Assembly: GCA_017609385.1 (NCBI GenBank)
Contig: JAFCEA010000010.1
Span: 1-23,448 of the forward strand
DNA: 23,448 nt
Source: Candidatus Woesearchaeota archaeon
GTDB lineage: Archaea; Nanobdellota; Nanobdellia; Woesearchaeales; CG1-02-33-12
Reading direction: 5' to 3'
The position numbers and the translations under genes were made by a program. The first letter of the stretch is position 1. Every line of letters starts with the position of its first letter. Below are positions 7,752 to 14,942 of the stretch, piece after piece. Under the pieces are notes generated by a model, which worked only from the letters and a program-made list of their open reading frames with translations, did no database searches and was not told the DNA's origin.

Positions 7752-8303
7752 ATGACTAATTTTGTTGAGTTGTTTGAGATAATGGAAAGCTGGGGCATGC
7801 TTGATGTGATGCTTCCATTTTTATTGATATTCACTATTGTTTTTGCAGTTCTTCAAAAAGCAAAGATATTTGGGCAGGAAGAAAGCAAAAGATACAATGT
7901 TGTTATTGCCTTTGTACTTGCTATGGTTGTTATTATACCCCATATCATGGGCACTTACCCTGAAGGCAAGGATGCTGTTCTTATAATCAACAATGCATTG
8001 CCAAATGTTGCATTAGTGCTTATAGCAATTATAATGGTTTTGCTCTTGTCTGGTGTTTTTGGTTACAAGACCGACACCAACAAAACAGGATGGTTAATAA
8101 TCCCTGCTTTCATAGTTGTAATATACATATTTGGAACTTCAGCAGGGTGGTGGGAAAACTTCAGCTGGTTTAATATTGATCCAGATACACAGGCTGTTAT
8201 TTTAGTGCTTTTGGCATTTGGCATAATCATATGGATTATTACAAGTGATAATATTTTAAAAGGTGTTAAACCAATCCAGGGCTTGTTTGGTAAAACAGAA
8301 TAA
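7752..8303 (+). CDS. Five-pass membrane protein, paralogue 2 of 3
   Basis: This 183-residue protein has spans at about 17-34, 49-66, 84-103, 112-129 and 147-164. LDVMLPFLLIFTIVFAVL (17-34) with QKAKIFGQEE is nearly the same as the signature of paralogue 1, and the second span (NVVIAFVLAMVVI) is equivalent. A Trp-rich loop (GWWENFSWF, 132-140) lies between spans 4 and 5, on one side of the membrane, and paralogue 1 has a similar Trp-containing loop there (TWLSWV). That conserved aromatic loop may be a contact surface. The gap from paralogue 1 is 31 nt and the gap to paralogue 3 is 2 nt, so all three are probably made from one mRNA. Function unknown. Confidence 0.85.
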   Translation: MTNFVELFEIMESWGMLDVMLPFLLIFTIVFAVLQKAKIFGQEESKRYNVVIAFVLAMVVIIPHIMGTYPEGKDAVLIINNALPNVALVLIAIIMVLLLSGVFGYKTDTNKTGWLIIPAFIVVIYIFGTSAGWWENFSWFNIDPDTQAVILVLLAFGIIIWIITSDNILKGVKPIQGLFGKTE

Positions 8304-8305
8304 AA

Positions 8306-8872
8306 ATGGCTACTTTTTTAGAGATAGGGTTAATCGAGAACTTTAGCATAATCTTTTATTTAATATTTATATTTGTTTTGTTGTATGCTATCTTGTCTCT
8401 TACCAAGATACTTGGTGAGAACAAAAACCTTAATGCAATGCTTGCACTTGCACTTGCTTTCATACTTGCTTTGTCAGGACCAACAAGAGATTTAATCAGC
8501 TTTGTAACCCCAACCTTTTTTGTCTTTATATTCTTTATATTCTTTACAATCTTAATTTACAGGTTTATGGGAGCATCAGATAAGGATGTAATAGGAATTA
8601 TGGGCACTAAATCAGGAACAAGGGTTTTTATACTTATAATAGTTTTGATAATTATCTTGTCTTCATTGGGCAAGATATTTTTTACAGGACCAACAACATC
8701 AGATGTTAATGAAACTGCTGTAAACAAATCAGCTGTTGGCACTAAAGGAGAATCTGCATTAACTGCCACCTTAACACATCCAAAGGTTTTAGGACTTGTG
8801 TTGATATTGATTATAGGTGCTTATGCAATGCAATACCTATCTATTACCCCTAGTATAATAAAAAGAGAATAA
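8306..8872 (+). CDS. Five-pass membrane protein, divergent paralogue 3 of 3
   Basis: This 188-residue protein has spans at about 13-30, 42-58, 66-86, 105-121 and 160-177. It lacks the LPFLL core of its neighbours but keeps YAILSLTKILGENKNLNAM after span 1, matching the FAIL-x-K-x-K-x-FG plus NLDAM pattern of paralogue 1. A hydrophilic loop of about 35 residues, rich in Thr, Ser and Asn (128-160), separates spans 4 and 5 and is probably exposed. The gene starts two bases after the stop of paralogue 2 with no clear Shine-Dalgarno, so translation is probably coupled. It converges on the coiled-coil gene that ends at 8879, with only six bases between the stops. Confidence 0.8.
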   Translation: MATFLEIGLIENFSIIFYLIFIFVLLYAILSLTKILGENKNLNAMLALALAFILALSGPTRDLISFVTPTFFVFIFFIFFTILIYRFMGASDKDVIGIMGTKSGTRVFILIIVLIIILSSLGKIFFTGPTTSDVNETAVNKSAVGTKGESALTATLTHPKVLGLVLILIIGAYAMQYLSITPSIIKRE

Positions 8873-8878
8873 TAAATC

Positions 8879-9544
8879 CTATTTTTTTCTTTTCCTAGAA
8901 ATATTCTTCAGGCTTTCAACTGTTCTTGCCAGCTCGTTAATATTCTCTGTAAATGTTGGTATTGCCTTCTGGAAAACATTTTCCATGGCCTTTATATTGG
9001 TGCTGACCTTGACAATATTCTTGTCATATTCATCTATTTTGCTTAATATATTCTTCTGTAGCTCATTAAAACTTGCCTTTAAATCCTCAATCTCCTGCTT
9101 TATGGAGGTTATATCTGATTCTACACCAGATTTCCATTCAACAATCTTATTAACATCCTTTACTAAGTCAACCCATTTTTCTTCTACAACTGCCTCCACA
9201 AGCTCCTCTATTTTAGATACCTCTTTATCTCTGTAACTTGGCTCCTGATAAGCTGGTTGCTGCTCAAATTGCTGCGGCTCATCCATTAGCTCTTCAGGAT
9301 AAATCTGATTTTTCATTTCTCCTCCATTGTCTTCAACCGGCGCCCCATTTGCCCTTTTAAGGTCTGCCTGGTTCATTGCGTCAAATATCTCTGTTGTCTG
9401 ATATCCCTCTCTCTGCAAACTTGTAATAATCTGGTTATTGGAAAGACCCTGTTCCCTCATTTTTAGAACTGAATCAACAGGAGTTTCATTGCTGCTAGCT
9501 TGTTCAGTCTCTTCCTCACTCTTTTTTGAGCCAAATAAGGCCAT
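8879..9544 (-). CDS. Coiled-coil protein with small N-terminal helical domain
   Basis: The 221-residue soluble protein has three parts. Residues about 22-63 form a compact helical module (VLKMREQGLSNNQIITSL and EGYQTTEIFDAMNQADLKR) resembling small SHOCT/UBA-like helical repeats. Residues 64-107 are a Gln/Pro/Glu-rich linker. Residues about 108-215 are a long heptad-patterned coiled coil. The tail is basic (SRKRKK). AAGGTG lies 6 nt before ATG 9544. The 47-nt gap from the upstream coiled-coil gene contains a possible TATA (TTTTTATAAAAT on the complement), so it may be transcribed both alone and with it. Archaellum accessory proteins FlaC/D/E are also coiled coils, which fits the neighbouring ATPase, but I see no firm homology. 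Confidence 0.8.
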   Translation of the reverse strand: MALFGSKKSEEETEQASSNETPVDSVLKMREQGLSNNQIITSLQREGYQTTEIFDAMNQADLKRANGAPVEDNGGEMKNQIYPEELMDEPQQFEQQPAYQEPSYRDKEVSKIEELVEAVVEEKWVDLVKDVNKIVEWKSGVESDITSIKQEIEDLKASFNELQKNILSKIDEYDKNIVKVSTNIKAMENVFQKAIPTFTENINELARTVESLKNISRKRKK

Positions 9545-9590
9545 TATTTCACCTTGCTTATTTTATTTTATAAAAACTTTTTAAAACTTT

Positions 9591-9974
9591 CTATTTCTCG
9601 CTTATTATTCTTTTAACTGCCTTGTCTAACTCACGGTTTGTTACAAAGTTTGTTGGGTTCCAAAGGTTAATATATTGCTGTATAACATCAACATCCTCTT
9701 TCCTTGCCCTTGACTGCACTTCTTTAACCAATAGCCTAATATTCTCCTTGATATCCTCAAAATCCCTTTTCAGCTCCTTTATATCTGAATTTATTTTTTT
9801 TATGTCATCAGAAACCCCTTTATGCTTATTAATCATATTGTCTTCAATAACCTCTGTTTTTCTCTGGATCTGGCTATGCCTTTCCTCAAGAACCCTAAGT
9901 CGCCTGTTAAAACTATTAACAATGTTTGATATGGCTGATGTTGGTTGGCTTGGTGTTTCAGGTGTTTGTTGCAT
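9591..9974 (-). CDS. Coiled-coil protein, possibly FlaC-like accessory protein
   Basis: The 127-residue protein has a short Gln/Thr/Pro-rich N-terminus, a coiled coil over about 15-95, and a C-terminal piece, YINLWNPTNFVTNRELD, that breaks the heptads and looks conserved (Trp-Asn-Pro followed by a short helix). That arrangement, a coil capped by a small C-terminal element, recalls archaellum FlaC/FlaE-type proteins. The likeness is of shape, not a proven family match. It heads a two-gene minus-strand unit with the 221-residue coiled-coil protein and is divergent from the operon holding the type IV filament ATPase, so the two units could be co-regulated from the intergenic region between them. 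Confidence 0.75.
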   Translation of the reverse strand: MQQTPETPSQPTSAISNIVNSFNRRLRVLEERHSQIQRKTEVIEDNMINKHKGVSDDIKKINSDIKELKRDFEDIKENIRLLVKEVQSRARKEDVDVIQQYINLWNPTNFVTNRELDKAVKRIISEK

Positions 9975-10071
9975 TATTCAACACTTTCCTAAGATTTTAT
10001 TGCTTATAATATCAATAAATCAAGCTTAATAATAAATCTTATGTTAGTATATTAAAGTAGTACAAAAATCA

Positions 10072-10205
10072 TAAAAATCCACAGTGGATTTTTAGGACAC
10101 AAGGAAAACTTAGTTTTCCGGTGTGCCAAAAATGCAGAGCATTTTTGAGCATGCCAGAAATGCTCATTTTCATACTAAAATATGAGATTTTCGCAAGCAT
10201 TTCTG
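10072..10205. repeat. Chain of contiguous hairpins (possible structured RNA or palindromic element)
   Basis: Five inverted repeats follow with essentially no spacing. HP1, 10072-10094: 11-bp perfect stem TAAAAATCCAC/GTGGATTTTTA around one A. HP2, 10095-10127: GGAAAAC/GTTTTCC with loop TTA, extended by ACAC/GTGT and GG/CC. HP3, 10127-10147: CAAAAATGC/GCATTTTTG with loop AGA. HP4, 10146-10166: TGAGCAT/ATGCTCA with a 7-nt loop. HP5: CAGAAATGC (10155-10163) with GCATTTCTG (10197-10205), enclosing a smaller stem TCATTTT/AAAATATGA with one bulge. HP4 and the outer HP5 stem share bases, so they exclude each other. The chain is richer in G+C than its flanks and lies upstream of the plus-strand TATA, so it is not in that gene's leader. 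It could be a small RNA gene or a mobile palindromic repeat. Confidence 0.75.
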
Positions 10206-10231
10206 TGCATAATCACAACCTTTAAATATAA

Positions 10232-10253
10232 GTTATATTATAAAATATATAAC
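10232..10253. promoter_or_regulatory. Inverted repeat, candidate operator
   Basis: Arms GTTATAT and ATATAAC (7 bp, perfect) are separated by 8 bp, just upstream of the TATA-like CATATTTAAA (10253-10262). The position next to a gene for a ribbon-helix-helix DNA-binding protein suggests autoregulation. AT-rich sequence makes chance palindromes more likely. Confidence 0.4.
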
Positions 10254-10269
10254 ATATTTAAAAAAAATA

Positions 10270-10283
10270 TAAAATATATTTTA
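10270..10283. promoter_or_regulatory. 14-bp perfect palindrome before the RHH start codon
   Basis: TAAAATATATTTTA is a perfect palindrome ending three bases before ATG 10287. If the TATA box is CATATTTAAA at 10253-10262 (about 29 nt before the ATG), this site lies between TATA and transcript start, where a bound repressor would block initiation. Confidence 0.4.
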
Positions 10284-10286
10284 AAC

Positions 10287-10439
10287 ATGAAACAACCAAT
10301 AAGTGCAACAATAGACAAAAAGTTAGTGGAATGGGTTAATTCAGAGCTTAAAGATCATATTAAGTACAGAAATAAGTCTCATCTTATTGAGATAGCATTA
10401 CAGCTTCTGAAAAAAGAGGAGGAAAAAGATAAGGAATAA
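10287..10439 (+). CDS. Ribbon-helix-helix (CopG/Arc-like) regulator, 50 aa
   Basis: The protein opens with a beta strand, QPISATIDKKLVEWV, followed by a helix, a turn with KYRNKSHLIEIALQLLKK, and an acidic tail. This is the strand-helix-helix plan of CopG/Arc dimers, whose paired N-terminal strands read the major groove. The RNKSHLIE segment is the typical start of the second helix. An upstream in-frame ATG at 10182 would add 35 unlikely residues translated from the promoter and hairpin region, so I use ATG 10287. The stop is one base before the ATG of the filament-type ATPase, so this regulator leads that operon and probably controls it and itself. An antitoxin role is possible for the fold, but no toxin gene is adjacent. 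Confidence 0.82.
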   Translation: MKQPISATIDKKLVEWVNSELKDHIKYRNKSHLIEIALQLLKKEEEKDKE

Positions 10440-10440
10440 A

Positions 10441-12729
10441 ATGCCTTTATTTAGTGGAAAAAAGATTTGCTCTTATGAGGTAATAAGAGAGGGAGATGAA
10501 GTCATCATTAAAATAAACTGTGAAAGATGCTCATCATTGCCTTCACTAGAGGATAATCCCCTGTGCATGTCAAGGACAATAACAAAGCTAGTTGAAGTAG
10601 GCAATGTTACTAAAATAGTTTTCTCCCAAAAAAGGGATTACGAGTATGATTTTGACCAAACACAAATTCTCGTGGAAATAGCAAAGCTTTACAAAAAACT
10701 TGCCAAGCAGAAGGAACTATTTGATTATTATGCCCTTGGTTCAGATGCTGGCTGTGTAAAATGCTCTAACAGCAGATATACCCTGATGCAGAATATAATG
10801 TTTAATCTATTTAAAAGCGACCCCTTGGGAGCATATGTTGAGCTAAAGAGGCTTTTAAGAAGAGAGAAAATAAAGCTTGATAAAAGCTCTAATGAGGAAT
10901 GCATTCATTGTGAAAAAAAGTTCATTTCCACCCTTAAATATATCCTTGGCTTGTTAGATAAAACAAAGCTGATAGCCCTTGCCAAGCCCCATCTTGCAGG
11001 CTTTAGATTGGGGGATAGAACCATTTACAGGCAGATATTCACTCCATCAATAAAGCCGGATTTTATGTTTACAAAGCTGATGGCTACCTACCCTCCAGAG
11101 GGTGAGGAACTTGCCAGCTATATGATAGGTGAGAATGAGGTAACAGTTTTTAAGATTCCAGGTACAATACAATATCTTTATCATATCCTGCCGCCTGAAT
11201 TCAAGATATCTGAAGATAAATATGATTTATTGGATAAGGCAAGAAAAATAATCTCAGAATACAAGCCAAAACAGTCAGAGTTTGTTAATCCAGAGCGCAT
11301 GAGACAGGTCTTCTATAACATTGGCCATGATTTGATTGAAGACCTTGCAGAGCACAGTAACACCAGGATAAAGTCAGAGGAAGTAGAAGAGCTCACTAAT
11401 ATTTTAGTCAGATATACTGTTGGTTTTGGGTTGATAGAGGTCTTGCTTCAAGATGAGAAAGTTCAGGATGTAACAATTAACAGCCCAATGGGCCAGACAC
11501 CAATGTTTATTGTTCATCAGGATTTTGGTGAATGTATAACCAATGTTATTCCTACAAGAACAGAGTCAGAGTCATGGGCATCAAAATTAAGAATGCTGTC
11601 TGGAAGACCCCTTGATGAGGCAAATCCAATACTTGATACAGAATTGATAATACCAAATGCAAGGGCAAGGGTTGCTGTTATCTCTGCTCCGCTAAACCCA
11701 ACAGGTCTTGCATATGCATTTAGGCGTCATAGGGACAGGCCTTGGACACTGCCGTTATTTATTAAGAACAGGATGATTTCACCTCTTGCAGCAGGCTTGA
11801 TAAGCTTTATTGTTGACGGCTCAAGGACAATACTTTTTGCAGGAACAAGGTCTGCTGGAAAGACAAGCCTTCTTGGAGCCATGATGACAGAGATTATGAG
11901 AAAATACCGCATTATTACAATAGAGGACACCTTAGAGCTTCCAGTAGATTCTTTAAGAAAACTTGGCTATAACATACAATCAATGAAGGTAGCAGCTGCC
12001 ATGACCAGGGGCACAACAGAGGTTGCTGCTGACGAGGGTATAAGAACAACATTGAGAATGGGTGACTCATGCCTAATAGTTGGAGAGGTGAGGAGTGTAG
12101 AGGCTCTTGCTTTGTATGAGGCCATGAGGGTTGGTGCTCTAGCAAATGTTGTTGCAGGAACAATCCATGGTGATTCTCCATATGGTGTTTATGACAGGGT
12201 TGTCAATGATTTAAAAGTGCCAAAAACATCATTTAAGGCAACAGACCTTATAATAGTTGCAAACCCTATTAAAAGCCCTGATGGCCTGCATAGATGGAGA
12301 CGCGTCACACAAATAACAGAAGTGAGAAAGCACTGGGAGAATGATCCATTATTAGAGGCTGGCTTCTCAGACCTTATGAAATATGAGCCAAAAAAGGATA
12401 TGCTTGAGCCAAGCAAGGATGTAATAAACGGTGACTCAGATGTTTTAAAGGCAATTGCCGGCAATGTAAAGGAATGGGCCTCTGACTGGGATGCTGTCTG
12501 GAGCAATATAATGCTAAGGGCAGATATAAAAAAGATGCTTCTTGATTATTCAATAAAATCAAAAAAGCCAGAACTCTTAGAAGCAGAATTTGTTATTAAT
12601 TCAAATGATGAATTCCATAATATCTCAGCCAGGGTAGAGGAGGATATTGGTTCCTTGGACAGCAAGAGGATATTATCTGAATGGGGGGAATGGCTTAAAA
12701 AAGAGCTCAAGAAAAAACCAATTAAGTAA
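10441..12729 (+). CDS. Type IV filament/secretion ATPase (FlaI/TadA/VirB11-like) with Cys-rich N-domain
   Basis: In this 762-residue protein the secretion ATPase core lies at about 300-630: Asp box ITIEDTLEL (492-500), Walker A GTRSAGKT (468-475), Walker B CLIVGEVRS (544-552, Glu549) and His box VVAGTIHGDSP (570-580, His576). These are the hexameric motor motifs of the PilT/VirB11/FlaI superfamily. The N-terminal 160 residues contain Cys10, Cys27-x2-Cys30, Cys42, Cys105-x2-Cys108 and Cys154-x2-Cys157, suggesting two zinc sites; similar Cys pairs occur in other archaeal TadA-like ATPases but not in canonical FlaI. A C-terminal extension of about 130 residues follows the core. The protein would be cytoplasmic and docked on the membrane platform encoded next. 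AAGGA lies 5 nt upstream of the ATG. Whether it powers a pilus, an archaellum-like filament or secretion is not decided by the sequence. Confidence 0.92.
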   Translation: MPLFSGKKICSYEVIREGDEVIIKINCERCSSLPSLEDNPLCMSRTITKLVEVGNVTKIVFSQKRDYEYDFDQTQILVEIAKLYKKLAKQKELFDYYALGSDAGCVKCSNSRYTLMQNIMFNLFKSDPLGAYVELKRLLRREKIKLDKSSNEECIHCEKKFISTLKYILGLLDKTKLIALAKPHLAGFRLGDRTIYRQIFTPSIKPDFMFTKLMATYPPEGEELASYMIGENEVTVFKIPGTIQYLYHILPPEFKISEDKYDLLDKARKIISEYKPKQSEFVNPERMRQVFYNIGHDLIEDLAEHSNTRIKSEEVEELTNILVRYTVGFGLIEVLLQDEKVQDVTINSPMGQTPMFIVHQDFGECITNVIPTRTESESWASKLRMLSGRPLDEANPILDTELIIPNARARVAVISAPLNPTGLAYAFRRHRDRPWTLPLFIKNRMISPLAAGLISFIVDGSRTILFAGTRSAGKTSLLGAMMTEIMRKYRIITIEDTLELPVDSLRKLGYNIQSMKVAAAMTRGTTEVAADEGIRTTLRMGDSCLIVGEVRSVEALALYEAMRVGALANVVAGTIHGDSPYGVYDRVVNDLKVPKTSFKATDLIIVANPIKSPDGLHRWRRVTQITEVRKHWENDPLLEAGFSDLMKYEPKKDMLEPSKDVINGDSDVLKAIAGNVKEWASDWDAVWSNIMLRADIKKMLLDYSIKSKKPELLEAEFVINSNDEFHNISARVEEDIGSLDSKRILSEWGEWLKKELKKKPIK

Positions 12730-12747
12730 AATTTGAGGAAATTTATT

Positions 12748-14856
12748 ATGGAACAGGATAAAAACCTAAGAGAGATTTTATCAAAATACAGGGAAAAACT
12801 AAATCAAGAGCTTAAAATCCCAATAGAGGAAACCAGAAAGGAGATAACCTCTAAGGAGTATGTTGAGTTTAAAAAAGATTTTCTGCCAACTGAACTCTCT
12901 GTTTATGAAAAGCTATGCAATCTAAGTGAGAAGATACTCAAGCTTAAACCAGATGAAAAAACCGCAAATTTAATACAGGAATCAATTGATATCTGCCATT
13001 TGGATATAACTTCATCTGGAACAGAAAGCTTTGCAATACTTATTCCTCTTATGATCATAGTCTTTGGAGGTCTTCTTAGTTTTTTTATATTTAAATCATT
13101 TTTCTTTGTATTTTATTTTGTGTTGGTTGGACTTATCCTAATGGTTATGTTCAGAAAGATGCCTGAATTCTTGGCAAATAGCTGGCGTCTGAAGGCAAGC
13201 AACCAGATGGTTCAGTGCATATTCTATGTTGTTACATTTATGAGGCATACCTCTAACCTGGAGGGTGCAATAGCATTTGCTGCAGAGCATATTGCCCCAC
13301 CCTTATCTTTAGACTTAAAAAAGGTTTTATGGGATGTTGAAACAGGAAAATACGAGTCTATAAAGGAATCATTAGATAACTATCTTGAAACATGGAGAAA
13401 GTGGAACATAGAATTTATAGAATCATTTCACCTTGTTGAGTCATCATTATACGAGCCATCTGAAGATCGCAGGTTAGGTTTGGTTGACAGGTCATTGGAT
13501 GTTATGCTTGAGGGCACTTATGAAAAGATGCTGCATTACGCACATAACCTGCAGTCACCAATACAAACACTGCATATGCTTGGTGTGATAATGCCTCTCC
13601 TGGGTTTGGTAATATTGCCCTTGATTGTTAGTTTTATGGAAATAATTAAATGGTATCATATAGCACTTATCTACAATATAACATTGCCAATTGCTGTTTA
13701 TTATATGGGCAAAATAATCCTGTCCAAAAGACCCACTGGTTATGGTGAGACAGATATTTCGCAGGCTAATCCAGAATTAAAGAAATACAAAAATATCATT
13801 ATCAGGATAGGATCATTAGAGCTAAGGATAAACCCTATTTTTTTGAGCATATTTATTGGAGTAATATTTTTTATTATTGGATTACTCCCAATAATACTTT
13901 ATTATATTCCTGGCTTTGTTGAACCCGGGCCTGTTGGTGGTTTTTATTTTCTTGATTATCATACAAGTGTTGCAACAGAAGGTTCAATGGTTGGAAAAAC
14001 AGTTGGCCCATTTGGTTTAGGGGCAGCTGTCCTTAGCTTTTTTGTAACATTGGCTTTTGGTCTTGGCATTGGAATCTATTATAGCTTAAGGTCAAAAAAC
14101 CTTATTACTATTAGGGAAAATACAAAAAAGCTTGAAAATGAATTTGCCTCAGCCTTGTTCCAGCTGGGGAACAGGCTTGGTGATGGCCTGCCTGCTGAGA
14201 TTGCCTTTAGCAAGGTAGCAGAGATTATGAAGGGCACAACCTCTGGAAACTTTTTTAGGATTGTCAGCATGAACATAAGCAAGCTTGGCATGAGTGTCAA
14301 AGAAGCCATATTCAATGAGAAGTCAGGAGCAATATTGTATTTTCCATCAAACATCATCCAGAGCTCAATGAAAGTACTGCTGCAGAGTATTAAGAAAGGG
14401 CCTGTGATTGCAGCCCAGGCACTTGTCAATGTTTCACGCTATATAAAAGAAATTCACAGGGTTAATGAAAGATTAAGGGATTTGCTTGCAGATGTTATTT
14501 CATCAATGAAATCGCAATTATCTTTCATTGCACCGGCAATAGCAGGAGTTGTTGTTGGAATAACCTCAATGGTTACAACAATACTTGGAAAACTAATGGC
14601 CGGAATGTTTGGCGATGGAATGCCAACATACTATTTTCAGATAATTGTAGGAATATATGTTGTTGAGATAATCTATATCCTTACAATACTTGCAAACGGA
14701 ATTGAGAACGGCTCTGACAAGCTTAATGAGCAATACCTTATAGGCCAGAACATGATAAAAAGCACACTTCTTTATGTATTCATTGCTTTTGTTGTTACAT
14801 TATTATTTAACTTTGTTGCAGGCACAATAATGACTGGCTTTACACCTGCTGCATAA
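12748..14856 (+). CDS. TadC/FlaJ-like membrane platform protein, two T2SF modules
   Basis: From ATG 12748 the protein has 702 residues. A cytoplasmic N-terminus of about 90 residues precedes two spans (95-113 and 117-135), a first T2SF-type helical cytoplasmic domain (about 150-270), spans near 276-298 and 303-322, a central pair near 363-388 and 420-445, a second T2SF-type domain (about 455-590; LENEFASALFQLGNRLGDG is characteristic), and terminal spans near 592-612, 630-650 and 672-695. This duplicated plan is that of FlaJ/TadC platforms, which convert ATPase motion into filament assembly. I prefer ATG 12748 to TTG 12733 because GAGGA (12735-12739) gives good spacing to it. It lies 18 nt after the ATPase stop, so the pair forms a motor-platform unit. 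Confidence 0.9.
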   Translation: MEQDKNLREILSKYREKLNQELKIPIEETRKEITSKEYVEFKKDFLPTELSVYEKLCNLSEKILKLKPDEKTANLIQESIDICHLDITSSGTESFAILIPLMIIVFGGLLSFFIFKSFFFVFYFVLVGLILMVMFRKMPEFLANSWRLKASNQMVQCIFYVVTFMRHTSNLEGAIAFAAEHIAPPLSLDLKKVLWDVETGKYESIKESLDNYLETWRKWNIEFIESFHLVESSLYEPSEDRRLGLVDRSLDVMLEGTYEKMLHYAHNLQSPIQTLHMLGVIMPLLGLVILPLIVSFMEIIKWYHIALIYNITLPIAVYYMGKIILSKRPTGYGETDISQANPELKKYKNIIIRIGSLELRINPIFLSIFIGVIFFIIGLLPIILYYIPGFVEPGPVGGFYFLDYHTSVATEGSMVGKTVGPFGLGAAVLSFFVTLAFGLGIGIYYSLRSKNLITIRENTKKLENEFASALFQLGNRLGDGLPAEIAFSKVAEIMKGTTSGNFFRIVSMNISKLGMSVKEAIFNEKSGAILYFPSNIIQSSMKVLLQSIKKGPVIAAQALVNVSRYIKEIHRVNERLRDLLADVISSMKSQLSFIAPAIAGVVVGITSMVTTILGKLMAGMFGDGMPTYYFQIIVGIYVVEIIYILTILANGIENGSDKLNEQYLIGQNMIKSTLLYVFIAFVVTLLFNFVAGTIMTGFTPAA

Positions 14857-14911
14857 AATAATTATTCTCTAAAATTGATTTTCTTTTATAACCTTTTGAT
14901 TTACTAAATCT

Positions 14912-14919
14912 ATTTATAT
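14912..14919 (+). promoter_or_regulatory. TATA box of the nuclease-like gene
   Basis: ATTTATAT is centred about 27 nt before ATG 14943. A T-rich stretch (14878-14897) just upstream may end the preceding operon. Confidence 0.5.
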
Positions 14920-14942
14920 TACTTCTATAGAATAGTAAAAAT

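Larger units (their letters stand above)
9975..10286. other. 311-bp divergent intergenic region: minus promoter, hairpin chain, plus promoter
   Basis: From left to right it holds a probable TATA for the minus-strand coiled-coil gene (TTTATTGATATTATAAG on the complement, about 10005-10021), an AT-rich spacer, a dense chain of inverted repeats at 10072-10205, and an extremely AT-rich promoter for the ribbon-helix-helix gene with two palindromes (10232-10253 and 10270-10283). I found no convincing coding frame. An open frame from 10182 is only an upstream extension of the gene starting at 10287. Confidence 0.7.

Noticed and set aside
9622..10029. 135-codon plus-strand frame opposite the coiled-coil gene
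   Set aside because: It is Ser/Phe/Leu-rich, which is what the complement of a Lys/Glu-rich coiled coil gives; it has no promoter or Shine-Dalgarno.
10072..10205. Hairpin chain read as a CRISPR array or integron attC site
   Set aside because: There are no equal-length repeats with unique spacers, no cas or integrase gene, and the stems differ in sequence from each other.
10182..10286. Upstream extension of the RHH gene from ATG 10182
   Set aside because: It would translate part of the hairpin chain and the TATA region into a Tyr/Ile/Lys string unrelated to the RHH fold.
10287..10439. RHH gene as the antitoxin of a toxin-antitoxin pair
   Set aside because: The adjacent genes are the filament-type ATPase downstream and a coiled-coil protein upstream; neither resembles a toxin.
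11915..12181. Open frame of 88 codons antisense to the ATPase gene
   Set aside because: It lies wholly opposite the Walker-motif region of a well-supported gene, and its residue make-up (Gln/His/Leu/Pro-rich) is typical of an antisense shadow.
12733..12747. TTG start of the TadC-like gene
   Set aside because: The TTG overlaps the GAGGA that is well spaced for ATG 12748.
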